From Candidatus Methanoperedentaceae archaeon (GTDB lineage: Archaea; Halobacteriota; Methanosarcinia; Methanosarcinales; Methanoperedenaceae): a stretch of DNA of 15,123 bases. The first letter of the stretch is position 1. The number at the start of each line of letters is the position of its first letter. The notes below the pieces were generated by a model, which worked only from the letters and a program-made list of their open reading frames with translations, did not search any database and was not told the DNA's origin. Both the position numbers and the translations under genes were made by a program. The stretch is from assembly GCA_014859785.1 (NCBI GenBank), contig JACUTP010000030.1:1-15123 (forward strand), in the 5' to 3' direction. Of the stretch, positions 7,246 through 14,116 are shown in pieces.

Positions 7246-7803
7246 TCAATGCGAATACCTCTCCTCTTTCCACGGCTCAGCGCTGTTGCTGTACCCCCTT
7301 CTCTCCCAGAAACCAGGCTCATCCTCCTCCGTGAAAACCACTTTACGCACCCATTTTGCGCTCTTGTACGCGTATTTTTTCGGGACAACAAGACGCAGGG
7401 GTCCGCCATGGACGGGTTCAAGTGGCTTTCCTTCAAATTTATAAGCCAGCAGTACATCGGGTTCCATCAATTCATCGAGTGGCAAACTTGTCGTATATTC
7501 CCCTTCAGCAACAATAATAGCAAACCGCGCGTTTTTTTTGGGTTTTACCAGACCTGCAAGATCAATAAACCTGACACCCTCCCACTTAAGGTCAAACTTG
7601 CTCCATCCTGTCACGCAATGGAAGTCACTCACATCCTCAGTTCTCTTAAGAGCCAGGAATTCATCATAGTTTAAACTTATAGGATTCTCAACAACTCCCT
7701 CGACCCTGAAATCCCATGTATCCCTGTCAAATTCCGGAACCCCGCCAAAATGCAGGACAGGGAAATCAGTTCTAAGTTTCTGGTGTGGTGGAAGTCTTCC
7801 CAT
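7246..7803 (-). CDS. Sulfite-oxidase-fold molybdopterin oxidoreductase
   Basis: 185 residues. It holds a single molybdopterin-binding domain of the sulfite oxidase/YedY fold. The cofactor-binding Cys is at C63 in FHCVTGWS, and a second family stretch, VHGGPLRLVVPKKYAYKSAKWV, is at 131-152. No signal peptide, heme domain or membrane anchor is seen, so it should be cytoplasmic and needs a separate electron carrier. It lacks the C-terminal dimerisation domain of true sulfite oxidases and is of the short, stand-alone type. Substrate is unknown; sulfite or an S- or N-oxide is plausible from family and from the adjacent sat, but this is inference. GGGG lies 7 nt before the ATG at 7803. The gene lies 54 bp after sat. 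Confidence 0.88.
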   Translation of the reverse strand: MGRLPPHQKLRTDFPVLHFGGVPEFDRDTWDFRVEGVVENPISLNYDEFLALKRTEDVSDFHCVTGWSKFDLKWEGVRFIDLAGLVKPKKNARFAIIVAEGEYTTSLPLDELMEPDVLLAYKFEGKPLEPVHGGPLRLVVPKKYAYKSAKWVRKVVFTEEDEPGFWERRGYSNSAEPWKEERYSH

Positions 7804-7857
7804 TATAAAACCCCTTTAAAAGGTATAGGTTTCCGGTAATATAAAAATGGTGGAGAA

Positions 7858-8997
7858 TCAGTCCACAAAAGGATGTCCGGATTTCAATATAACGGCTGCC
7901 ACCTCAGGGCGCATAAGGTCGGCTGTGGGTAGAGTGCCGTTTTCCAGCATCTGCCTCATCTTTGTGCCGCTGAAATTAATCCTTTCCTCCTCATGCGGGC
8001 ATACCTTATCATTGGTTATCCCGCCGCATTTCGGGCAGAAAAAGAATGCCTTGAAGAACATGGGTTCGATTTCAAGATCAGGGAATTCCTTAAAAATATC
8101 ATGCGCAGCAAACGGGGCATAATAACTCCCGACACCTGCGTGGTCCCTACCGACAATGAAATGCGTGCACCCGTAATTTTTCCTCACGATGGCGTGGAAT
8201 ATGGCTTCCCTGGGTCCTGCATAGCGCATCTCTGTCTGGAAGATACCAAGTACAACCCTGTCCTTTGGATAATATTCATCAATCAGTACCTCGTAGCTGT
8301 CAAGAATCACTTCATCCCTGAAATCACCAGGTTTTTTCTTGCCGATAACAGGGTTGATGAAAAGCCCGTCCACCATGGTAAGTCCTGCTTTTTGCAGGTA
8401 CTCATGACCAAGGTGCGCAACATTACGCGTCTGGAAACCCACGACCTTTTCCCATCCTTTTTCCTTAAAGAGGTTGCGCGTCTCTTCAGGTTTCATTGCA
8501 TACTTGTAAAAAGGTGTTTCAGACTCGTTTACAAGGTTGATTCTCCCTCCAAGAAGGGTATCCTTCATGGAATACGTCTTTGCAACGCCGGGATGAGCCT
8601 CATCGTTTGTCCCGAATACCTGCTCCGCATGTGTCCTTTTATCAAAATCGAATTTTTCCTCGACTTCAAGCAAAGCAGCAATATGGTCACCGTTTTTCAG
8701 GAGAACTTCCTCACCTTCGTTTATATCATTATTATAAATATCAAGAACAATAGGAAGTGTCCATGGGATGCCATTTGACATCCTTTTGTTATACAGGATA
8801 CTCTCATAATCCTCACGGCAGTTAAAGCCCTCAAGAGGACTGAATAAACCGCTTGCTATGTTCTCAACATCTTTCATCAGGTCAGTTGATACCTGGACAC
8901 TCTGGTATTCGGAAGCCTGCTCAATGATTTTATTTCGTTTTGCTCCGGTTAATTCCCTGTTGATTAACTTTCCGCCATGTGGTTTAATCTGTGTCAT
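7858..8997 (-). CDS. sat: Sulfate adenylyltransferase (ATP sulfurylase)
   Basis: 379 residues from the ATG at 8997. It catalyses ATP + sulfate to APS + pyrophosphate, or the reverse. The start IKPHGGKLINR is typical. Active-site motifs are QTRNVAHLGHE (189-199; the family usually has QTRN-P/A-x-H-x-GH) and GRDHAGVG (283-290). A zinc site of the archaeal and sulfur-bacterial type is visible as C321-x-x-C324, C333 and H335. A GTG at 9018 would add 7 residues (MEKAGKT) without family support, so the ATG is preferred. No APS kinase domain is fused. No aprAB, cysC or PAPS reductase gene lies in the window, so direction and pathway are open. Confidence 0.95.
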   Translation of the reverse strand: MTQIKPHGGKLINRELTGAKRNKIIEQASEYQSVQVSTDLMKDVENIASGLFSPLEGFNCREDYESILYNKRMSNGIPWTLPIVLDIYNNDINEGEEVLLKNGDHIAALLEVEEKFDFDKRTHAEQVFGTNDEAHPGVAKTYSMKDTLLGGRINLVNESETPFYKYAMKPEETRNLFKEKGWEKVVGFQTRNVAHLGHEYLQKAGLTMVDGLFINPVIGKKKPGDFRDEVILDSYEVLIDEYYPKDRVVLGIFQTEMRYAGPREAIFHAIVRKNYGCTHFIVGRDHAGVGSYYAPFAAHDIFKEFPDLEIEPMFFKAFFFCPKCGGITNDKVCPHEEERINFSGTKMRQMLENGTLPTADLMRPEVAAVILKSGHPFVD

Positions 8998-9113
8998 TGT
9001 CTTCCCAGCTTTTTCCACTCAAACGTCATGTTATCTAATAATTGTTTGTGATGGGGCAGCCTTGCACCTAAATTATTTTTTTAAATAAAAGATATGAAAC
9101 GGTTCTGCAATCG

Positions 9114-9120
9114 TTTATAT
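9114..9120 (-). promoter_or_regulatory. TATA box for sat
   Basis: CCATATAAACG on the minus strand is a good archaeal TATA core. It predicts transcription from about 9090 and a leader of about 90 nt before the sat ATG. A second AT-rich candidate at 9081-9090 would give a leader of about 60 nt. Confidence 0.45.
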
Positions 9121-9189
9121 GGTTACAAAGATCATTCCCAGAAAGGTAAAAAGAAGATAGGTCATATGGCAGAGATGTAAGTATAGCAG

Positions 9190-9227
9190 AAAAAAAAATA
9201 GAATTCAGTTTTTAATAATAACTGAAT
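9190..9227 (-). terminator. Hairpin and T-run after cobT
   Basis: The perfect 8-bp inverted repeat ATTCAGTT/AACTGAAT (9203-9210 with 9220-9227, 9-nt loop) is followed on the minus strand by nine T (9198-9190). It sits about 45 bp past the cobT stop and before the sat promoter, as expected of a terminator. Confidence 0.6.
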
Positions 9228-9272
9228 ATTTTGGAGGATATTAGGGGCAGGTCTGAATAGTTACAAAAAACA

Positions 9273-10307
9273 TCAAGAATTTTTATTCACGGACGTACTC
9301 TCATACACTTCTTCCACTTTTTCCCTGAATTCCTTCCGGGAGATACCTTTCATGGCTGCGGCAAACATGGCGCCTCCGGCACCAACACCTTCCTTCACGT
9401 CGCCTTTTTCGTACATCTTAAGACCTTTAACTCTTGATGCGCCAAAACCAGGGTCAGCAACATAAGCCCTGAACCCAAGCATATCAGTCATTTCACTGAA
9501 ATTGGCTGTAGGGTCATTGGCAACATAACTGGTGGTTGCTATGGAAACATCCCTCTCAAGCCCAAGTGCTTTTATTATGGTAAGCACCGAAACCATCTGT
9601 GTTCCGCCTGCAAGGACGGTGTTTACACCAAGCCCGTCAACAAGCCCTGCCGCTACAGGCATCATTGGGTCACCAAGACACTGCACAGCCCGCAAGGGGT
9701 CATTTTCCAGGCTGCCAAACGAGATACCTGCGTTATTCATCCCCTCGTTCACAGCCGCTTCCTTTATTCCAACAGGATTGTCAGGGAAACTCGATGAAAC
9801 CCTGCCATCATAACCCAGTGCCCTCATTACACCAAGAGCAGTGGTTGTCCCTCCTGGAACACTCTCACCGATAATCACACAATCTGAGAGCTTGCCGATA
9901 CTTTTACCAAGCATGCATGCATTTTCATAGATTCCCACAGGGTCTGCAACAGCTTTTCCTGTCCTGATATCCTGACCGGGTCGGGCATTCATGTCAACAA
10001 AGGGAACCTTTGGCTTAACATTCAAACCCGCATCGATATAAATACACGGTATTCCCGTAAGCAGCACTGACGCCCTGGTCAGTACCGCAGGAGTGGGAGC
10101 GCCGGAAGGACACATAGCAGGCTCCTTTAGGCTTATGGCATTACCAGTTTCAACAAGTTCTGCATCCGCAGCAGGGGTGTAATCTGTAAGTCCAGGCGAT
10201 TTCCCTGCTGCTGATATATTCGGGATTCTGGCAGTCCCGGTATTCGCAAGTATGCAAATGAACAGGGGTTTTTCAGGAGTGAAATCCGGGAACGGGTCTA
10301 CCCACAT
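9273..10307 (-). CDS. cobT: Archaeal CobT-type phosphoribosyltransferase
   Basis: 344 residues, close to the usual size of the archaeal nicotinate-nucleotide:base phosphoribosyltransferase-like family. It is predicted to make the alpha-ribotide of the lower ligand for cobamide (B12) assembly, using nicotinate mononucleotide as ribosyl donor. Recognisable parts are the N-terminal ANTGTARIPNISAAG (21-35), TDYTPAADAELV (41-52), the glycine-rich GESVPGGTTTALG (147-159), LAGGTQM (222-228) and GVGAGGAMFAA near 308. Cobamides are central to methyl transfer in methanogenic and methanotrophic archaea. The ATG lies 7 bp after the dnaG stop, so it is probably read from the same mRNA. Only a weak ribosome-binding site is visible. 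The lower-ligand base cannot be read from sequence. Confidence 0.9.
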   Translation of the reverse strand: MWVDPFPDFTPEKPLFICILANTGTARIPNISAAGKSPGLTDYTPAADAELVETGNAISLKEPAMCPSGAPTPAVLTRASVLLTGIPCIYIDAGLNVKPKVPFVDMNARPGQDIRTGKAVADPVGIYENACMLGKSIGKLSDCVIIGESVPGGTTTALGVMRALGYDGRVSSSFPDNPVGIKEAAVNEGMNNAGISFGSLENDPLRAVQCLGDPMMPVAAGLVDGLGVNTVLAGGTQMVSVLTIIKALGLERDVSIATTSYVANDPTANFSEMTDMLGFRAYVADPGFGASRVKGLKMYEKGDVKEGVGAGGAMFAAAMKGISRKEFREKVEEVYESTSVNKNS

Positions 10308-10314
10308 GCCAGGC

Positions 10315-11679
10315 CTACAAATTCTTTGAGGCTTCTATTATCATTGATGACGGGCTTTTCACAACATTCCCGATTTTTGCGCCTATAAGGGTATTAATGC
10401 CTTTATCAGCAGCAATATCAACAATCCTCTGTGTTATCACGCCGTCAAATACCACGCTTGTGATGTTACCGTTTGCTTCTTTTAATGCGGATGCAAGGTC
10501 ACGAACAGGTACTTCGCGTATAACCTTGTTTTCTTCATCAAGCAAACGGGCACTCAGTGTCCCGCTTAGTTTCTCAATATGTTCAATGAAAATACTTTCT
10601 TCATTCACGGGTTCAGGCTCAAATTCCACCGGTTCTTCAATATCAGGGGATTTTTCGAGTTCCCTGATTCTCCCATTCCTATCGCTTCTCCCGTATTTAC
10701 CATATCTCCCGTTTCTATCTGTTCTCTCAGGTACTTCGGTTTTTTCGACAGGTTCGATATCAAGTTCAACCTCTGGCTTTATGGATTCAACACCCCTGCG
10801 GGATGATTTTTTCTTTACCGCCGTGGCAATTGCAAGCCGTCTTTTCCTGCCGACCTGATAATGGTCAAGCGCCTGTTCAATCGGTATTTTCTGCCTCAAG
10901 GATTTAACAATCTCTTTCTGGACACATTCCTCAACACCTTTACCGTCAGGAGCCCTTGCGATATAATCTATGTCAGCAACCTGCAGCAGTTCCTTGATTA
11001 TCAACTCACCGCCCCTGTCACCGTCAGTGAAAGCTGTGCATATCTTTTTCTTGCAGATATCCACAATGGCAGGTGGAACGTTTGTCCCGCCAACAGCAAT
11101 GGCATTCTTTATACCGTATTTGAGAAGATTCAGCACATCAGCCCGCCCTTCAACTACAAGTATTGCGTCAGAGTCAAGAACATTCGGTCCCATCGGAATA
11201 TTATCTTTTCCATAGGTTGTCATATCTTCAATTCTTACGGACTGCCTGACCTCTTCAGTGATTTCCTGGCTTTCAGGAAGATTTGAATCAAACATTTCCG
11301 TTAGAATAGTTTTGGCACGGTCAACTATGTGTTTTCGTTTCGATGTCCTGACGTCCTCGATATTTACAACATCAATGTAGGAAAGGCACGGTCCTATCCT
11401 GTCAATGGTTTCAAGACTTGCCGCAAGAACTGCCGTCTCGATCCTGTCGAGGCTTGAAGGAATTTCGATTGTACCCTGGGATTTACCCATATTGGATTTG
11501 ATATTAACCTCAAGTCTTCCTATTCTTCCGCTTTTCTGGAGTTCCCTTAAATCGAGATCATTCCCAATCAAACCTTCAGTCTGCCCGAATATAGCTCCGA
11601 TAACGTCAGGGCGCTCTATCACTCCATCTGCTTTTATTTTGGCATGAATTATATATTTTATAGTATCTGAACTTTGCAT
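10315..11679 (-). CDS. dnaG: Archaeal DnaG (TOPRIM primase / exosome subunit)
   Basis: 454 residues. Archaeal DnaG has a TOPRIM core; it has primase activity in some species and is also a subunit of the RNA-degrading exosome. The N-terminal domain (about 1-165) is followed by TOPRIM at about 170-245, with E177 in VVEGRADV and D219/D221 in DGDRGG. A conserved region ends near GRKRRLAIATAVKKK (278-291). Residues about 292-360 form a charged linker containing two copies of DRNGR around RYGKYGR, then an acidic stretch. A conserved C-terminal domain (about 365-454) follows. GGAGGG lies before the ATG at 11679 and a TATA box about 90 bp upstream. The protein is at the long end for the family because of the linker. 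Confidence 0.95.
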   Translation of the reverse strand: MQSSDTIKYIIHAKIKADGVIERPDVIGAIFGQTEGLIGNDLDLRELQKSGRIGRLEVNIKSNMGKSQGTIEIPSSLDRIETAVLAASLETIDRIGPCLSYIDVVNIEDVRTSKRKHIVDRAKTILTEMFDSNLPESQEITEEVRQSVRIEDMTTYGKDNIPMGPNVLDSDAILVVEGRADVLNLLKYGIKNAIAVGGTNVPPAIVDICKKKICTAFTDGDRGGELIIKELLQVADIDYIARAPDGKGVEECVQKEIVKSLRQKIPIEQALDHYQVGRKRRLAIATAVKKKSSRRGVESIKPEVELDIEPVEKTEVPERTDRNGRYGKYGRSDRNGRIRELEKSPDIEEPVEFEPEPVNEESIFIEHIEKLSGTLSARLLDEENKVIREVPVRDLASALKEANGNITSVVFDGVITQRIVDIAADKGINTLIGAKIGNVVKSPSSMIIEASKNL

Positions 11680-12018
11680 ATATGTAACCCTCCTTAAAAA
11701 AAGTAGCTAGAAAAGTATATCATCGGTATAGAATCTCTATTATTCCATACGTTTAATAAATTTACTTTATATAATCATATCAAATTTGATTACATCAGTA
11801 TCTATTCAATGTGGGAAATGATATACAACATTTTATATAGGGTAACGATTGGTTTTTTTTCAACCCTCTATGATCATGAATATTTCGAACTAACTACTAT
11901 TCTTTGGATGATTGTACGAATGTTTGACCGCATCTTTGCGGTTAAATACTATCCCAATTATGGTTGAATCCCATAAAAACGTTGTGGTTACAAATTTGTA
12001 TAATGAGTTTCCCGGTTA
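11680..12018. other. 339-bp AT-rich non-coding region upstream of dnaG
   Basis: No convincing gene. It contains the dnaG TATA box and an overlapping dyad (11765-11792), a second TATA-like sequence at about 11830-11838 readable on either strand, and a perfect 6-bp hairpin with a TCTT loop (11927-11932 with 11937-11942). A run of eight T lies near 11852-11859. On the minus strand, 11890-12013 is an open but start-less frame ending VFNRKDAVKHSYNHPKNSS, possibly a gene remnant or chance. Confidence 0.5.
11765..11792 (-). promoter_or_regulatory. dnaG TATA box with overlapping dyad
   Basis: TTATATAAAG (minus, 11774-11765) is a strong TATA core about 90 bp before the dnaG ATG. Directly upstream and overlapping it are TAATCA (11772-11777) and its complement TGATTA (11787-11792), enclosing the 12-bp palindrome ATCAAATTTGAT (11779-11790). 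The position, over the TATA/BRE side, fits an operator; AT-rich chance symmetry is possible. Confidence 0.45.
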
Positions 12019-12444
12019 TTAGAATCTGGGAATGCCTAAAAGCTCGAATCTCATTTTGTCGATATAATTGCCAAGACTCTCAACATCCTTTATACTTTTT
12101 TTCACAAGACCGCGTATTCTTGACCGTATTTCTGTATTCGGCATAATACCATACGATAAAAGGTAAGTAATAATCTTCCGGGCTATTATCCCGCCCTTCC
12201 TGTCCCAATCCGTTAAAATAACTATCTCAGCCCCGCTTTTTGTCAGGGATTCCGTAAATCCAATTAAAGGTTGATGTGTCGCAAGCCTTATGTCACCATC
12301 TATACCAATATGCTTCAGTGATTCAACATCTTTTTTTCCCTCAACAACAATCACCGCGCCAGATTCGGCAAGTGTTTTGAGTTCCAGGATTGCCTCCTCC
12401 AGTTTTTCAAGACGGTCCATATCCTCAATGGTCCTGTTATTCAT
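12019..12444 (-). CDS. Small TOPRIM-domain protein (UPF0292-like)
   Basis: 141 residues. A stand-alone TOPRIM domain: E35 in VIVVEGKKDV and the D79-W-D81 pair in LTDWDRKGG provide the metal-binding acidic residues. A short N-terminal helix and a C-terminal helical tail are the only additions. From memory it matches the archaeal small-TOPRIM family UPF0292, related in fold to RNase M5 and to the DnaG core. The biochemical role is unknown; nucleic-acid cleavage or transfer is plausible from the fold. The start ATG overlaps the stop of the upstream DUF167 gene by 4 nt (ATGA), so translation is coupled. It shares a strand with dnaG but is separated from it by 339 bp. Confidence 0.88.
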   Translation of the reverse strand: MNNRTIEDMDRLEKLEEAILELKTLAESGAVIVVEGKKDVESLKHIGIDGDIRLATHQPLIGFTESLTKSGAEIVILTDWDRKGGIIARKIITYLLSYGIMPNTEIRSRIRGLVKKSIKDVESLGNYIDKMRFELLGIPRF

Positions 12445-12740
12445 TTTATGCTAAGTATCCCCAGAATATCCTCTGATTTTACCCCGGTAACTTTAATCGA
12501 TTTCTTGCTGCTGGTATGACCGGCTATTAACTCTATTTTACCAGGACCGGCATTTAACAAATCCGAGAAAAAGGAAACAAGCTGTTCATTAGCTTTGCCT
12601 TTATGCGCCCTTTCCGACAGCCGGACTTCTATGCGTTTGCGCCACGGGTTGTACCCTTGTATCCCTGTTTCTTTTGCATTAGGCGTTATCTCAAGTTCAA
12701 GTATCACGCCGTCCTGAACCTGTATGAGCGCATCCTTCAT
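12441..12740 (-). CDS. DUF167 (YggU/UPF0235) family protein
   Basis: 99 residues from the ATG at 12740; a TTG at 12743 directly before it is in frame but less likely. The family pattern is clear: ITPNAKETGI (18-27), RIEVRLSERAHKGKANEQLV (36-55, with the hallmark GKAN), and a later SSKKSIKV strand. YggU-type proteins are small, widely conserved alpha/beta proteins of unresolved function. An AT-rich TATA candidate lies at 12761-12776, centred about 27 bp before the start, and no Shine-Dalgarno sequence is seen, suggesting a leaderless mRNA. Its last four bases overlap the TOPRIM gene. Confidence 0.88.
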   Translation of the reverse strand: MKDALIQVQDGVILELEITPNAKETGIQGYNPWRKRIEVRLSERAHKGKANEQLVSFFSDLLNAGPGKIELIAGHTSSKKSIKVTGVKSEDILGILSIK

Positions 12741-12760
12741 CAAAGGTTAGAAGGCACGGA

Positions 12761-12776
12761 ATATTATTAATATATT
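12761..12776 (-). promoter_or_regulatory. TATA box for DUF167-TOPRIM pair
   Basis: ATATATTAATAATAT on the minus strand, spaced about 26-28 bp from the ATG at 12740. The spacing predicts a transcript starting at or very near the start codon. Confidence 0.4.
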
Positions 12777-12806
12777 GTCATGCTTTGCCTGTGGCACACC
12801 GGGGGT

Positions 12807-13214
12807 TCACATCCTGTCAGACAGCAGGCTTTTTTCCGGCACTTCCACTGCCTTCTTACCGGTTTCATGAACCTCAAAAAAAGAGACGGTCTTATTAGCC
12901 ATCTTTTTCCTGGTGTATACTATCTGCCCACCTTTGCTGATAAATGAATTATAAACTTCCTCAAACTGCGCCTTTTCCTCACCAGTGAGTTCAATAGATG
13001 ATGTTTTGCCTGAAAGGTGGTTTATTGCAATCATGAGATTTACTTCGCGCACCCTTTTCAGCTTATCCCGGTCATCCCCGTTTTCGATATACACGCTTCT
13101 TTTTAATTCAGGCGACCAGCCAACAAGTTTTCGGGTGAACTCTAAGAAGGTTATGGGTACGTATTCCCCTTCCCTGGGTTTTGAGAACTGTTTAATCAGG
13201 TGGTATTCATTCAT
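12807..13214 (-). CDS. Conserved-looking protein of unknown function
   Basis: 135 residues; I do not recognise a family. It is soluble, with many charged residues and no signal peptide, membrane segment or cysteine. The N-terminal half reads like a small folded domain (YVPITFLEFTRKLVGWSPEL, about 19-38). A charged segment follows (about 45-60), then a predicted helix (about 75-95, LTGEEKAQFEEVYNSFISKG) and a short beta-rich stretch with QIVYTRKKM. A TATA box (13302-13313) about 95 bp upstream predicts a leader of roughly 65 nt containing a dyad at 13256-13280. Codon use looks like its neighbours. The 66-bp gap to the DUF167 gene has its own promoter candidate, so a shared operon is uncertain. 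Confidence 0.7.
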   Translation of the reverse strand: MNEYHLIKQFSKPREGEYVPITFLEFTRKLVGWSPELKRSVYIENGDDRDKLKRVREVNLMIAINHLSGKTSSIELTGEEKAQFEEVYNSFISKGGQIVYTRKKMANKTVSFFEVHETGKKAVEVPEKSLLSDRM

Positions 13215-13255
13215 ATTAAATAATCTCTTTGATGTCTTTCACGAATCGGAAACTG

Positions 13256-13280
13256 ACCATTAATCAAATGATTCATTGGT
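13256..13280. promoter_or_regulatory. Dyad in divergent promoter region
   Basis: The perfect 12-bp palindrome AATCAAATGATT (13262-13273) is flanked by outer arms ACCATT and ATTGGT. It lies just downstream of the minus-strand TATA for the unknown gene and about 85-100 bp before the plus-strand purine salvage TATA. It shares the half-site TAATCA/TGATT with the dnaG promoter dyad. Confidence 0.3.
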
Positions 13281-13301
13281 GGTTACCAAAAGATTGATTG
13301 A

Positions 13302-13313
13302 GTTTATAAATTT
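13302..13313 (-). promoter_or_regulatory. TATA box for the unknown 135-aa gene
   Basis: AAATTTATAAAC on the minus strand is a good archaeal TATA core, placed to start transcription near 13280. Confidence 0.4.
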
Positions 13314-13359
13314 AACTATTTTTTATACCTTTCAGAAAATAACGATTTGGGTGGTGTTT

Positions 13360-13374
13360 ACATAAAATATATGT
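13360..13374 (+). promoter_or_regulatory. TATA box for purine salvage pair
   Basis: ACATAAAATATATGT is both a TATA-like core and an inverted repeat (ACATA/TATGT). It is placed about 40 bp before the ATG at 13407, giving a leader of roughly 15 nt. Confidence 0.45.
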
Positions 13375-13406
13375 CTTAATAATACCTTTTCCGACATGGT
13401 GTTATT

Positions 13407-14111
13407 ATGGTACTTCCTGATAAATTCAAATGCGTTATCACCAACTGGGACTACATCTACGACCTGTGCAGGCATGTTTCAAACGATATTAAAAAATCAG
13501 GGTACGAACCCGACACAATTATTGCACTGGCGCGCGGCGGCTGGTTTGCGGGCCGTGTTCTCTGTGATTTCATCGGGCTTAACGACCTGACAAGCCTGAA
13601 AATCGAGCATTATGTCGGTACGGCAAGTGCAGGAAGCGGGCCCATGATTAAATACCCTCTTGCGGATAATGCAGTCGAAGGGAAGAATGTGCTCATTGTG
13701 GACGATATAACCGATACGGGAAAAAGTGTCTCCCATGCAAAAGAATACGTCACCAGACAGAACCCGAAAGAGGTCAGGTCAGCAGTACTCCAGCACCTGT
13801 ATACATCTGAAATCAAGCCTGATTACTGCGGCGAGGTACTCGAAGAATGGGGATGGATTGTATTCCCATGGAATTTCATCGAGGATATGATAGATATTAT
13901 TTCACGCCTCATGGCAAAAGAGAAGCTTGGTGCCTGGGATGTTGATAAAATCCGGTCAGGATTGTTGAAATACCATAACATCGACCCGGTAGCATTTGAG
14001 ATTGCCCAGCCAAACCGCATGGAAGAGATACTGGATGAAATGGAAAGAAGAGGAATTACCAGATCCTGCATCGTGTCGGGCAAGAAAACCTGGGAATTCT
14101 ACGGGGCGTAA
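13407..14111 (+). CDS. Purine-type phosphoribosyltransferase
   Basis: 234 residues. Type I phosphoribosyltransferase with the PRPP-binding motif VLIVDDITDTGKS at 95-107 and the PRPP-loop-like IIALARGGWFAGR (38-50). It resembles, from memory, the archaeal hypoxanthine/guanine/xanthine-type enzymes of COG2236. These convert a free base plus PRPP to the nucleotide. About 100 residues follow the core, including a Trp-rich stretch (EEWGWIVFPWNF, about 146-157) and a C-terminal helical extension; the Trp segment is a likely base-binding hood. It is longer than bacterial Hpt (about 180). GGTG lies just upstream of the ATG. It sits 5 bp before mtnP, so its base may be one released by phosphorolysis. 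Base specificity is not proven. Confidence 0.85.
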   Translation: MVLPDKFKCVITNWDYIYDLCRHVSNDIKKSGYEPDTIIALARGGWFAGRVLCDFIGLNDLTSLKIEHYVGTASAGSGPMIKYPLADNAVEGKNVLIVDDITDTGKSVSHAKEYVTRQNPKEVRSAVLQHLYTSEIKPDYCGEVLEEWGWIVFPWNFIEDMIDIISRLMAKEKLGAWDVDKIRSGLLKYHNIDPVAFEIAQPNRMEEILDEMERRGITRSCIVSGKKTWEFYGA

Positions 14112-14116
14112 AACAC

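Larger units (their letters stand above)
9019..9272. other. Non-coding gap between cobT and sat
   Basis: 254 bp with no credible gene. It holds the sat promoter and leader (TATA at 9114-9120), an alternative AT-rich box at 9081-9090, and the hairpin plus T-run at 9190-9227. A plus-strand reading of the same TATA is followed only by a 4-codon frame (9166-9180). Confidence 0.5.

Noticed and set aside
7188..7457. Minus-strand 89-codon frame with many Arg residues
   Set aside because: Overlaps the conserved C-terminal half of the molybdoprotein in another frame; composition is unlike a real protein.
7993..8778. Long plus-strand open frame (261 codons) opposite sat
   Set aside because: Lies wholly antisense to the well-conserved sat gene, with no ribosome-binding site or family resemblance.
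11947..11972. T-arm-like hairpin (TATGG, loop TTGAATC, CCATA) resembling a tRNA fragment
   Set aside because: The loop lacks the conserved C of TTCRA, and no acceptor, D or anticodon arm can be built around it.
12786..12796. Short hairpin TGCC/GGCA after the unknown gene
   Set aside because: Only 4 bp with a 3-nt loop and no T-run; too weak to call a terminator.
12812..12836. Hairpin CCTG/CAGG followed by six T on the plus strand, terminator-like
   Set aside because: It lies inside the C-terminal coding part of the minus-strand unknown gene, and no plus-strand gene ends there.
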